Assembly (NCBI GenBank): GCA_015143295.1
Contig: CM026570.1
Location: 21,583,250-21,647,249 of the forward strand
Length of the DNA stretch: 64,000 nt
Source of the DNA: Tetracentron sinense
Lineage: Eukaryota > Streptophyta > Magnoliopsida > Trochodendrales > Trochodendraceae
Reading direction: 5' to 3'
The notes beneath the pieces were generated by a model. The model was given only the letters and a program-made list of their open reading frames with translations, was not told the DNA's origin and made no database searches. This document shows positions 11,201 to 22,671 of the stretch, one piece after another. The translations under genes and the position numbers were made by a program. Within the stretch, counting starts at the first letter, position 1. Each line of letters starts with the position of its first letter.

Positions 11201-11345
11201 GCAAAGAATTGCAAATGTGTATAGTGGATCCAGAATCCACACACCATAAGTTAGGAGGACCGTCTAGAAAGTTAGACTCAACAGTAATAAGTACTTTAAA
11301 GTATCTCATACCTTGAGTACTCTCGCCACCTTTCTTAAGAGTTGC
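8230..11345 (-). pseudogene. pol: Copia A pol (protease-integrase-RT-RNase H) remnant
   Basis: Read on the minus strand from high to low coordinate: protease with CVDSGSTIHICNS (near 11240), integrase zinc-binding remnants (10700-10850), integrase core with HSDVCGPFN, FTDDYSRYRYV and RSDRGGEYL (10694-10098), a linker with RRSERVSRPPNR (9970-9701), RT with KARLVTKGYTQ, QMDVKTAFLNG (9590-9381) and the catalytic LYVDDILLIGND (about 9150-9195), and RNase H-like sequence around 8500-8620. Several stops and frameshifts separate these pieces. The order PR-IN-RT-RH is diagnostic of Ty1/copia. Confidence 0.9.
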
Positions 11346-11799
11346 AAGGTAAGTCCTGCAATTCCTCTTCTAGTGGCCTATTTTACCACAGTGGAAACAC
11401 TTTCCATTGCCTTTGTTTTCCTTGCCAGCTTTTCCTGAAGAACCTTTGGCAACTCTTGCCTTACCCTTATTGGCTTTAAACTTTCCTTTGCTTTTATTCC
11501 CTTTTCTAAACTTTTAAAATTTCTTAAAGGTATCAGGTTTATCGACGATTAATGTTTCACCTTTAGTTAACTTTTTGATCAAATCTGTAGCACCCCGGAC
11601 TTTTTCATCCTTAATGAATAGCACCTTTGTAGCTAATTGGCCATTTTTGTAGTCTAATTAATAAATAAGGAAGAAATCGGAAATTCCGAAACGTCACAAA
11701 TGTTAGTTTTCGAAAGACGGATCCAACGCAAGTTGAATCGTCGAAATCCGACGAGCGAGTCAAAAGATATGGTCAAAACAGTCCAGACATACAGAGAAC

Positions 11800-11943
11800 C
11801 GATCGCTCGGTCCAGTTAGCGATCGATCGGTCCATAACCGATCAATCGGTAGCTATCGCACGGTCATAAATTTTGTATGGGGAAATTTTCCAGAGAGCAT
11901 GTTTTTGACCGGTCGATCGGTCAATAACACCGATCGCTCGGTC
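11800..11943. repeat. Palindrome array in solo LTR
   Basis: Units of the ACCGATCGCTCGGT and ACCGATCAATCGGT type in two groups around the core with TTTTGTATGG. Equivalent to 5409-5594, with one unit missing from the second group. Confidence 0.87.
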
Positions 11944-12789
11944 TTCGCGTTTTTGAAGAAATTTCAGTAAGGGCGTTTTCGTCTTTTGGGTGTTAAACCC
12001 TTACCCATAAGGGTTTGCTCGACCCTTTGAGCCCTCATTCACAACCCTTAGACATTTTGAGAGCTAGAGAGTGAGAAGAAGAGGGTTTTGACCTAGGGTT
12101 TCCATTGAGGAAGAAATCAAAGGGGTGGACCATCCTAGGTCGTCCTCAAACTTGGATTTGCTTCAAGTTCAAGGCTTGAATTCTCCAAATCCAACCTCAA
12201 GCTCGTGTGGAGGGCCTCTTCCAAGCTAGGGCAGCGTTTCTACATCATCCTCAAGGATTTTCTTTCCCTTTTCAAGGTTAGTATACTCTTCCTAGTTACT
12301 TTGGTAATAACCTAGGATTTTTCTAAGTAAATATGTGTTGGATCTTCCCCATTGCTCCCTTGTGTTGGTATATGCTAAATCCCTAAAACATAAACAAGAT
12401 AATACAAACAAATGGAGGAATGTATGAATGGATGAGGAGTGGAGGCGATTGGATGCCATGTTGTGATGTGTTGAATGATGGGAAAAAAAATGGTGGAAGG
12501 GCATATTACGCATAATGAACACACCCCAAGTGTTTGATGAAATGTTCGAATGAGAAAATATGAAATAACTAAAGGTAAAAAGGTTGAATACCACATGTTT
12601 GATAGAATGCATGAATAAACTAAGATTTGAAAGCATGAGTTACATAAATGTTCCCCATTTGGCAAGTTGTATGCATGTGTTTATTTCGCTTCTTAAATTC
12701 TCATGTTAGTTGGGAATCGTTAAAATGCTATATGTCATCATGATTTCACGATTGTTATGCACGAGCACATATGTAGATGGAGGATATTG

Positions 12790-13402
12790 TCAAGGAGGTT
12801 GGTAGCCCAGGATTATGCGGGTGCTAGCCTCTGGCTCATAAGAAACGTATTGCATTGTCAAGGGGGTTGGTAGCCCAGGGATCATGCGGGTACTAACCCC
12901 TGGTTCATAAGAAAGGACTCGGAAATGTTGCACTGTCAAGGAGGTTGGTAGCCCAGGATTATGCGGGTGCTAACCTCTGGCTCATAAGAAACGTATTGCA
13001 TTGTCAAGGGGGTTGGTAGCCCAGGGATCATGCGGGTACTAACCCCTGGCTCATAAGAAAGGACTCGGAAATGTTGCACTGTCAAGGAGGTTGGTAGCCC
13101 CGGTTAAGGGTGCTAACCTCTGGCTCATAAGAAAGGAAATGGTATTGTCAAGGAAGTTGGTAGCCCCGGTTAAGGGTGCTAACTTCTGGCTCATAAGAAA
13201 GGAAATGGTATTGTCAAGGAGGTTGGTAGCCCCGGTTAAGGGTGCTAACCTCTGGCTCATAAGAAGTGTATTGTACTGTCAAGGGGGTTGGTGGCCCAGG
13301 GATGTGCGGGTGCTAACCCCTGACTCATAAGAAAGGTATTGTACTGTCAAGGAGGTTGGTAGCCCAGGGACATGCGGGTGCTAACCTCTGGCTCATAAGA
13401 AA
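12790..13402 (+). repeat. Hairpin-forming minisatellite in solo LTR (9 units)
   Basis: Same unit as in T1. The unit near 13152 reads GAAGTT in one arm and AACTTC in the other, a paired change compared with GAGGTT/AACCTC. Two units (near 12864 and 13006) have GGGGTT/AACCCC. Confidence 0.9.
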
Positions 13403-13615
13403 TATAAAAAGGACAACTCAAAGAGGAATTGTATGATGCATAGACATGTTTTAGTTTCATAATAATTATGACTTGATAAAATGTTTATGTATGAGGTTGC
13501 TAGAAATGATTATGAACTATACTCCTCCCATTACTTGTATATGATGTTGTTCGTTATTACCATTGTTAGTTAGGGGCTTGTACTCGCTGAGTATTCCATG
13601 CTCAGCCGTACTTTC

Positions 13616-13771
13616 ATGTCGGCAGGTACCCGAGTCCCTCTCGACATTTGTGATCCGGGTCCTTGGATAGAGGAGGACTATGGCGAGGAGGAACCTTTTG
13701 AGGATCCAGTAGTCGAGCCTCAGGCGGAGGCGAGAGACTTAGACCATTGGCCCTACGGGGATGACTATTGA
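13616..13771 (+). CDS. MSAG small ORF in solo LTR (51 aa), hypothetical
   Basis: Same length and frame as the T1 copy at 7186, with a few substitutions (PFEDP, HWPYG) and no stop. Function unknown; see the T1 entry for the evidence and the splice-acceptor alternative. Confidence 0.4.
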   Translation: MSAGTRVPLDICDPGPWIEEDYGEEEPFEDPVVEPQAEARDLDHWPYGDDY

Positions 13772-14647
13772 GCGAGACAGAGTTGTATTTTGTCTTTTGT
13801 ATTTTGTTCGGTGGGCCTGTCCACCTTAGACTTAGACGTGTTTTGTATTTATGTTAACTTGGAATACTACTGTTTGGATCATTATAAAGAAAATAAAATT
13901 TTAGTTTTCGCTTCCGCAAATTATGTTTAGCTTCCGCGCTCTGATTATCATTGTTTAGTACCTGATTTATCTTGTTCATTACAGGATGGTTTGGCAGGTT
14001 TGTATAGTCCACCTAAAGTATCCCTAAACTCGTAGGGGGTATTTTGGGGCGTGACAAAATCTTCTGCAGCCACAAGTGAGTTCATTAGCTCACCAAGTGA
14101 CATTTCACTCTTGTTCATGTTATAATTTAACACGAATGAATTGATGGACAGAGGGAGTGAATGCAGAACAGTGTCAACTTGAGTGATGGCATCCATCTCT
14201 CCACCTAGAATTTCCAGTTCATTCAATAAGCCCATCATCTTTATGATGTGCTCCCTGACTAGAGTTCCCTCAGGCATCTTGGTGTTAACAAGGGATTTCA
14301 ACTTTACTTATTGAGCTGACCTATTTTTTTTGCTCACCAAACATCTCAAAAAAGTTTTGCAAAATGTCAAAAGCCTTATCCATGTGTTCAAACTGGCTTT
14401 GCAAAATGTTAGACATCGAAGCTAGTATGTAACACTTGGTCATCTGATTGGACCTCTCCTATTGCTCTAACTCAGCCTTTTGGTCCGGTGAAGCATTTGG
14501 AGGAATTTCGGGCTTAGGTGTCTTAAGACATAAGTCAAGGTTATCCATGGCAAATACAATTCTAATTTTTATTTTCCAGTCTACATAATTAGTTCCAACT
14601 AACTTTTCATCATGAAGAATTTCAGTCAATGGGTGTAGGCCTGTCAT

Positions 14648-16316
14648 GATTTAATCAATGACAAATAAGATAGTATTAGGGATCTATTGTATTCATTAAT
14701 ACCTATTAGATTATGGGTCTATTTCTAATGTTATTGCCAATTTGGGAAGAATCAATTGGCATCGAAAACCTAGACACTGGCTTATGTAATCCTGCCTTTG
14801 GGCACATCATCACATCGCTTTGAATGGGCAGATAGAAACTATCTTCTCCAATTTCATAGATCTTATCTTTTGAATTCTGGAGTATTCGATCTACTGTCTG
14901 ATTTATAAGGGATATTATACTCATGCTTTGGCATTATTGTATAATATCTCTTATTCATGTGCCCACCTACCATGAACCTAATAAACATCTAGCAAAAGCT
15001 CACGCTTTAGCGTTATTGCTCCCACTATTTGCCTATTCAGTTTTCACCATGTTCACACATAGGTGAGAGGGATTGGGCCCGACTTTGGCCTGTCAGCTTA
15101 CTCACACTCCCCACTATAGGATCACATAGTGTCTGGTAGAAGATCATAATACTTAGGGACTTGTCTCCAGTCTTATATACACATGATATATCAAGGGCAA
15201 TTATTTCAACAGAATAATTAAACATATAAACATCTATTATCTCATGATAAAATAAAAACAATAATATACGAGATTAATCACTATGGGTCAATAAATTAAA
15301 ATGCATGGATGCAAGAGAATGAGATAAGAATAAAGGCAGCTTGCAAACTCCTTCGCAATCCCTTCCTTTATCATCTTATCGAGATCACATCACAGTATCC
15401 TCCTTTGTAGCATCTCCACCAATGCATTATACAGAATTTAAATGGCATTAGGGAAACCAGTATTCCATTCGCCTTTTTCAGGGAAACCGAATGAATCAGC
15501 CCTTTACAGATTGCCAAAACCTACTACATATTATCCTCTAATATGAATGCATGAATGATAAACAATTTATCATAAATTATCACCCATAACTATAATCTCA
15601 TATAAAAAAGATACTACATGGTGATGGAGTACTTTTTCTTATTTTAAAAGAATTTAAAATTTGATAACAATTATCAAATTGCTCTATAAAATCTATATCT
15701 TATATAGATCAAATCCCAGAAAAATAAAACAAATATATTTTCCTTAAAACAATTTTCATAAAATTATTTTTAAAATATAAGATAGAATTTTCTTAAAATC
15801 TCTACAAAATTTTATTTCTTTCCTGAATGCAAGATCCTTTCTCGAATGCAAGATCCTTTCATATAGATTAGTTCTACTATTTTCCGAGATTGGTTCTACT
15901 ATTATCTAGGATTAAAATAAAAAATAAGAGAATTAAAGAACCTAAATATGATCTCATCATAAATTAGGGTTTTATAATTTTTCGAATAAAATCTATTTAT
16001 GGAAAAAATCATTTATTAATTATTTTAAACAATTAATAAATAAATATTAAATGATCAAATCATTCAAAAGGAATTTCAAAATAAAATCTTTATTTTGAAT
16101 TTAATTATATCCCATATAATACTAGTTTTTAAAATTTATTCAATTATCAAATCTCATTCAATAATATAATAAATATTTATTTATTCATCTCATGAACAAA
16201 TAAAATAATAAAAACTACGAGCAATATTAAATAGATCTAAATTAAATTCATCTCATAAATAAAATTATCCATTTAATTACCTTATCAAAATAAACAAAAA
16301 ATACTCCTAACCATGA
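14648..16316. other. Copia A untranslated leader, no gene seen
   Basis: AT-rich stretch between gag and the PBS of copia A. Short ORFs here have no recognisable similarity. It is taken as the leader of the element. Confidence 0.6.
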
Positions 16317-16328
16317 GCTCTGATACCA
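16317..16328 (-). promoter_or_regulatory. Copia A primer-binding site
   Basis: The minus strand reads TGGTATCAGAGC, two bases inside the LTR end at 16331. Confidence 0.88.
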
Positions 16329-16864
16329 CTTGAAGAGGGATCCGGATAAAATTTTATGCGGAAACTGGATCCCCTTAGATCTTAACACCATAGAAAGCAT
16401 CAAAATTATCTAAGAGTTTTAGTCATATCACCTCAGTGAATGATATTCACTGGTGAAGCTTAATCCACTCGAACCGTCAGAACTCTTTGTAGAGATTTCT
16501 CCAAAAATTACTAGAAGCTCGATCCTTTTTCTTTGCTATCCCCAAGAAGCTTTAGAATCTCCTTTGGAATTATAGAAGCAAGAGGAAGAAGATGAAGTAA
16601 TGGTGTAGACCTTCTATCATCAAAATTACTAAGGTTCAAAACCCTAGAATAAAAAAAACCCAACTTGCACCACCAATGAAGCTCACGAAAATCCCTAAGG
16701 GTATCCCCTAGGGCTCACGGTTTGGAGAGAGAGAGGGGAGGAGAGAAAAGAATTTGAAAAAAAGTGTTTAATGGTCTAGGGTGTTTGGGTATTTATAGAC
16801 TAGGATCTTATCCTAATCCTACTCCAACTTGATCTTATCTCTTAAGGAATTATTTAATAATAAT

Positions 16865-18379
16865 TAAAAAATCAAAATTCGGTGAATCCCAAATCTATGT
16901 TTGAGTTGAGAATCTACAAGTTCTAGGGATTGGTTAGGTTTCCCTAATAGTCTGTCTACACTTTTTGATGTTTTTAAATTAAGTTATTTAACTTAAGGGA
17001 AGATGATAATCAAGTGCGGAATAGGGAAAACCAAGCAAACCACAACACAAGAATTTTTACGTGGAAACCCTTTCGGAAAAAACCACGGGACCTAGTCCAG
17101 CCATGAGAATCCACTAAGACAAAGTAAACAAGACCTTACAAGACTCGAACTTGACTCCTTCGGACTCGACACCACGATCCTTCAGTTCTTAGTCCTTCAT
17201 GCCTTGAAAAGTCATCACGTACTCTCAAGTCCCGTGATCAACCGCAGCCGCTTGTACTTCTCTTTGTGTCTCTAAAACAGTCCACGATCTTCCGATCGAT
17301 CTCCGTCAATGACGACTTCGGAATCCACCGACCAAATCACTCTACCACGATTCTTCTCGGATCAATCTCCTTTGGAACGGCTCTGGAATACTCCGGCCAA
17401 GGTGTTCTATCCAAGACGGGTTGATGGTTTGATATAAATCAATACCTAGATGGACTTCATCAAAGGACAAGTCCAAACAAGCAAAATTGTAGCTTTAGGC
17501 TTGCAAACTCTAGGTTTAAAGGCATTAACAAAAGGGGAGGAGAGCACCAATTTCCATAGGTTTTATAACCTCTGGAGGAACTTAAAAACCCTCTCCACAC
17601 ACCCCCTAAGTTATACTCCACGAAGTGGAAGGGTTCTATATAAATAGAGAATCAAAAACCAAGTTTTGGAAGTTGCTAAAGTTATTTAAAAACTCAAAAA
17701 AGTCAAAAAATCAGTTTAGAAAGAATTTTATGAAAACTCCATATCAGGGTCGACCCATGGGGATCATTCGGTCGACCGGATGGTGCCTTTCAGTCGACTG
17801 GATGGTCCTCAAGGTCGATCCTCACTTTTGCAACTCTCTGTTGAATTTTGCCATACAAAATGTTATATACCTAGGGTCGACCCAAAATAGTCAGGGTCGA
17901 CTCTGAGGTGCCAATCTAAATTTCAAAGTTTGTTTTTGGGTCTCGTACCCTTCACAAAAGTGGTAGCCCTTTTCAACGTGGTCGTTTTGTCATATTATAG
18001 AGCAAAATCCAAGCTAGGGTTTGTGAGATATGCTCAAAACAAACAACCTTGGTTTTTTGAAGAATTTCATATTTTAAAACAAGTTTTGCACTGTTTATCT
18101 CATTACCTAGGGTCTGTATGGTTAGTCTAGGTCACTTACCACCTAAGGCATCATGTTAGGATAATTCTAAGTCAAATCCCACCTATGGTAGTATGGTATC
18201 TAGGTCACTTACCATCCTATGAAGGAAGTGATCAACCGAGACTTCAACAGGTCTTCATTGGTCTTCAACTTCACTTGTCGTGGATGCTTGAAGGCAACGG
18301 ACACAAGATACACACCTAGACACCTAGACTCACATGTTTTGACACTAGAATATGCCAATACAAAAACATGGACTTTACA
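16865..18379 (-). repeat. Copia C 3' LTR (about 1.5 kb)
   Basis: The start is aligned to the 5' LTR start at 22102; the terminal G is changed to A here. The other end, on the minus strand, is TGTAAAGTCC directly after a PPT. It holds a palindrome module at 17747-17902. Confidence 0.75.
17747..17902. repeat. Palindrome module in Copia C LTR
   Basis: GGGTCGACCC, CGGTCGACCG and CAGTCGACTG, then the core ACTCTCTG (17833) with CCATACAAAAT (17851-17861), then GGGTCGACCC and GGGTCGACTC. The TCGA centre is constant while the flanking arms change in a paired way. The core matches the core of the Tekay LTR arrays. Confidence 0.85.
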
Positions 18380-18393
18380 ATCTCCCCCTTTAG
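18380..18393 (-). promoter_or_regulatory. Copia C polypurine tract, with a second tract at about 18694-18707
   Basis: The minus strand reads GCTAAAGGGGGAGA at the LTR edge. A second GGGGGAGAATG tract lies about 310 bp upstream. Multiple PPTs are described for Sireviruses. Which tract primes is inferred from the LTR-like TGTAAAG start. Confidence 0.65.
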
Positions 18394-20159
18394 CAATTCC
18401 GTGGCAAAACCCAAAACCAAACTGAAGTACATGACTTGACACAAACTCACCCAAACACATCAAAACGGTGAATTAGGGTATTACATGACTCCAACACTCT
18501 TACATGACATCAATCGACAAATCATCTCAATTTAAGACACTTAAGCTCTTACTAAGAAAAATCAGTCTGCTGCAACCTTGCACCTACACATGCTCAAAAA
18601 CAAAATACCCAGTGAAGCATGTGTGGAATATGAAAATAAGTAATCACAGGTGAATCAAGGAATGTACTAAACGAGGGAAATACTACCCTAACATTCTCCC
18701 CCTTTTTGGCACAATTGCCAAAGGAAGGCAGGAAGCCAATATTCAAAATAATATACCAATTTAACAAAAGTGAAATATCAAGGCAACCACAGTACCACCA
18801 ATCAAAATAGACAATGAGGGACTAAAAACTAGGGAACGAGATAGAAATATAAAGCACAAACATCCCCTCAACAACTCACCCTGATCTTCTCCCCCTAAGA
18901 TTAAGGATACCACCAAAAATATGACACCTATGCTAGAAAGGCCCATGCCAAAAGAAAGAAACACACACAAAAATATTACAAAAAAATATCATGTGCCACA
19001 CAACCATGCATCAAAAGCATTCCAAGCAGTAGTAATTTAAAATTACAAATCCAATGAAGAACATGATTAGTTAGTCCGACTGAGGATACCCATCTAACTA
19101 AATCTCATGGAATGCTAAAGCATAGCCAATTCACTTAAACACATTTAGTGAACAGTTCAAACATAAAGCATTGTGTGTAGTGGTGGTCTAACAAGATACT
19201 AGATCAAGGTTTCTTTCCCTTTCCAAGGGTATGACATTAACCACTAAGGGGACTCTTGAAGACATACATCTTAGAAGTCAAACCTAGTTAGATCCAGATA
19301 TGATGATTTTTTACATTTTAGTGCTCCTTTATCCATTTTATTTGACTCAATATTTTTCTTTTTATTTTTGGTCAAATACCTGCAGTTTGTAAGATTTCTT
19401 TTGATGATCTTTATCTGATCATATCTTTTCATGCAATGATGGCTTTCACACTATCTAGGTAGGTAGTCCTAGCTATTAGCAGCAGGGGCTTTCACTCTAG
19501 TGACCCAGATAGATACCTACTGTCCGCCTAGGTAGCCATTTCATACTGTTTGTATCTAATAGTGACTTTCACACTATCCCAGTAAGTAGCCCTTTTTATT
19601 GCAACAATTTTAGCTCATGGACGATACACAAAATGGAGATGACTAACAAAATGGTCATTCTAGATTGGTCATTCAAGGTCACACTATTGGGATAAGCCAT
19701 ATACCTATTGATTAGAAAACAGACCTCTCAATAGAATCAGTCAAAGTGCATATGAAATTTGTAAAGCATACACACATGAATAAGTCTCTAACTGTTCAAG
19801 ATAAAATCGGTCTAATTTTCAGCCTAACCAAGAGACTATGAAGGTGGTATATCCTCAATCAGCAACAAACTCATGTTCAACCCTAGACAAGTATGAAAAT
19901 AAAGATCACACAAGGAATGCAGATTATACAAGTCAAGCAAGGGTAACATGAAAAAAATCTTTTTGGATTTTATGGTTTTTCAATGTTTTTGGATTTTTCA
20001 AAATAAAGAAAACAGAAAAACATACCAAAGCAAATAACCACTAGTAAAAAGAAAGACTACTAGTATACACAAATAGCATAGCACTAGGACACGATAAGAC
20101 ACTAACAGCACACCCTAGGCTATGACAGGCATAGGCTAAGTGAAGCCCTTCTGGTCTTC
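18394..20159. other. Copia C 3' non-coding region, pol absent
   Basis: No pol motif in any frame. A degenerate repeated phrase is visible near 19440-19600 (GACTTTCACACTATC followed by AGGTAGTC or AAGTAGCC), and otherwise AT-rich sequence. Confidence 0.6.
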
Positions 20160-22030
20160 CTTTCTCACCTAAACAGTTTTAGAAGTTTGATTGACCATTT
20201 GGTCTCTAACCATTTCAGTTGAGGTAGGTATGACCTTTTGTCTCTTCCTCCTGTTCCACCTTTTCTAGGATTGAGCCCTAGAATTATGGCGGGCATTTTG
20301 GTTCTCCCTGTTACCTCCTCTATATCTAGCATGAGGAGTGTCATGACCATGCCACTGTCTAGAGTTGTGAGTAATTTTCATCACATCTTCACACAGACTT
20401 CTCCACTAGGACCTCAACTCTCCTTTGAAGATTCTCATTAAAGTTGTGTTGGTTCCTTGAACCATGATTGGGTATTCTTTGAAGTTTAGGACATTAAGGC
20501 TTAATATGACCATTCACTCCACAGTTATGACATGTAGGAATGAATTTCTGGGTAGAATGATCTTTCCCTTTAGCAGGAGGGTGCCTTTTAGCACCAGGCT
20601 CAGTGTATGAGGTGGATGGAGTTCCCTTCACATCTCCACACCTCTGATTTTGCTCAAGATCAGCCAACTTGATTTCAAGACTTGTCTTTTTATCAAGACA
20701 AACATGCAAATCAGATTCAAGAAGCTGAGTCTTGGCAAGGAGGGAAGCCTTCTCTTCTTCAAGCTGTGACACAAGCTCTCAACCCTAAAGCCACTTGGTC
20801 TAAGGCATCTTTTTTCATTTCAATAGATTTGATCTTTTTGGACATGGAAAACTGAACCTTTTTCAGCTTTAGGCATTCCTGAAATAGTTCATCATAGACT
20901 GCCTCAAGCTCTCCATCAGAATCTGAGTCATTCTGACTCTCATCATCCTCCTCACCATCATTACATTGTTGGTTACTCACAGCATTTGAAGGAGATTTCT
21001 CAATCCTAGATAAGGATGCAATGAAGGCCACATAACCTCTAGTCTCCTCACAAGAAGAACTATTTGATTCCTTAGATTCAGATTCATTGTCATCCCTTGC
21101 CTTGCCCTTAAATCATTTCTTATTGGAGCATTCAGCGGCAATATGGTCATAGCCTTGGCATTCATAGCATTGAACACCTTTGGATTTCTTATCTACACTT
21201 TTAAAATGTTTCTTGTTTTCAAAGTGCTTGGACTTGGGCTTTTCAAAAGATTTTTGTCCTTTCGGATAAGTTTCAAAAATTTTCTAAATTTCTTTGCAAA
21301 TAAAGCCAACTCTTCTTCTTCATCCTTAGAGTCACTATTTGAACCATCTATGGATTCCTTGACAGATTTCAAGGCAATGGATTTTGGTTTCTTAGATGAG
21401 TTCAGATTTAACTCATAGGTTTGGAGAGAACCAACCAACTCTTCAAGTTTGAGAGCGTCAACATTTTTGCTCTCCTCGATGGCGGTAACCTTTGATCAAA
21501 ATCTCTCAGGTAGAGATCTCAAAATTTTCTTAACAATTTTGGACTCAGGAATTCTTTCCCCTAGATTGAAGCTAGAATTGACAATGTCACTTAGATTTGC
21601 ATAAAAACTATCAAAAGTTTCATTCTCATCCATCATCAACTTTTCAAACTTAGAGGTCAGCAATTGAAGTTTGGAGATCTTGACAGTTGTAGTCCCTTCA
21701 TAGGTAATTTGAAGAATGTCTCATGCCTCATTTGAAGTGTCACATTTAGAAATACGTCGAAATTCTTCGAGTGTGACAGCTGCGAAGATTGCATTTAGAC
21801 CCTTGCTATTCCATCTACAACTTTCAAGTTTCCCATTGCTCCATTCAGAAGAAGGTTTAGGGATGGTCTGGTCATCTATGGTCTTTGTTGGATGGGTCCA
21901 ACCTTGTTCAATGGAGAACCATACTCTCTCATCTATAGATTTTAGAAACGCTCTCATTCGAGCTTTTCAATAGGCATAATTATTCCCATCAAATAATGGG
22001 GGACAAGAGATGGATCCTCCCTCTCTTTGG
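20160..22030 (-). pseudogene. gag: Copia C gag, Sirevirus-like, with frameshifts
   Basis: On the minus strand: MRAFLKSIDERVW and WSNGKLESCRWNSKG (21957-21720), then LQLLTSKFEKLMMDENET and SFYANLSDIVN (about 21700-21560), an acidic and lysine-rich segment (DGSNSDSKDEEEELALF, 21438-21193), a CCHC knuckle CYECQGYDHIAAEC (near 21130-21175), a long acidic coiled-coil region (21031-20600), and a second knuckle CHNCGVNGHIKP (near 20494-20530). The frame is broken into several pieces by stops and shifts. The layout follows the long Sirevirus Gag. No pol frame follows. Confidence 0.8.
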
Positions 22031-22087
22031 AGATTCATATTCATCAAAAATAATGAGACAAGATCACACTAAAAAGTTAGTGAACCC

Positions 22088-22099
22088 GCTCTGATACCA
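22088..22099 (-). promoter_or_regulatory. Copia C primer-binding site
   Basis: The minus strand reads TGGTATCAGAGC, two bases from the LTR edge at 22102. Confidence 0.88.
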
Positions 22100-22101
22100 A
22101 T

Positions 22102-22671
22102 TGAAAAATCAAAATTCGGTGAATCCCAAATTTATGTTTGAGTTGAGAATCTACAAGTTCAAGGGGTTGGTTAGGTTTCCCTAATAGTCTGTCTACCCTT
22201 TTTGATGTTTTTAAATTAAGTTATTTAACTCAAGGGAAGATGATAATCAAGTGCGGAATAGGGAAAACCAAGCAAACCACAACACAATAATTTTTACGTG
22301 GAAACCCTTCCGGGAAAAACCATGGGACCTAGTCCAGCCATGAGAATCCACTAAGACAAAGTAAACAAGAACTTACAAGACTCGAACTTGACTCCTTCGG
22401 ACTCGACACCACGATCCTTCAGTTCTTAGTCCTCCACGCCTCGAAAAGTTATCACGTACTCTCAAGTCCCGTGATCAACCGTAGCCACTTGTACTTCTCT
22501 TTGTGTCTCTAAAACAATCCACGATCTTCCTATCGATCTCCGTCAATGACGGCTTCGGAATCCACCGATCAAATCACTCTACCACGATCCTTCTCGGATC
22601 GATCTCCTTTGGAAAAACTCCGAAATACTCCGGCCAAGGTGTTCTATCCAGAACGGGTTGATGGTTTGATA
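22102..22671 (-). repeat. Copia C 5' LTR, truncated
   Basis: Collinear with 16865-17434 with scattered differences. Similarity stops abruptly at about 22671, where gypsy LTR sequence starts. The promoter part of the LTR is missing. Confidence 0.8.

Larger units (their letters stand above)
11586..14056 (+). mobile_element. Tekay-like solo LTR (2471 bp) with perfect TSD
   Basis: TGTAGCACC to GTGACA, flanked by the 5-bp direct repeat AAATC at 11581-11585 and 14057-14061. It is the same family as the T1 LTR and very similar along its length. There is no internal region, so it most likely formed by LTR-LTR recombination of a complete insertion within copia A gag. It has one palindrome unit fewer than T1 and nine hairpin units instead of eight. 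Confidence 0.95.
11346..14647 (-). pseudogene. gag: Copia A gag, split by a solo LTR
   Basis: It starts at the ATG at 14647 (MTGLHPLTEIL) with the NYVDWKIKIRIV motif typical of plant copia Gag. The next part is a UBN2-type capsid region at 14301-14057. The frame is interrupted by the solo LTR at 11586-14056 and resumes around 11585 with a basic lysine-rich stretch and a CCHC knuckle, CFHCGKIGH followed by a stop and KRNC (near 11355-11400). Frameshifts are present as well. Confidence 0.85.
16865..22671 (-). mobile_element. Copia C: Sirevirus-like, gag-only (non-autonomous) element
   Basis: On the minus strand: a truncated 5' LTR (22671-22102), PBS (22099-22088), a gag-like coding region (about 22030-20160), a non-coding 3' region with two PPT-like tracts, and a 3' LTR (18379-16865). 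I find no protease, integrase, RT or RNase H anywhere between the LTRs. The long coiled-coil rich gag with two zinc knuckles, the repeated purine tracts (GGGGGAGA) and the LTR style fit Sireviruses. The element is probably mobilised in trans or is a deletion derivative. Confidence 0.75.

Noticed and set aside
18209..18425. Overlapping short frames on both strands in the Copia C LTR
   Set aside because: No similarity, and inside the LTR promoter end. Chance frames.
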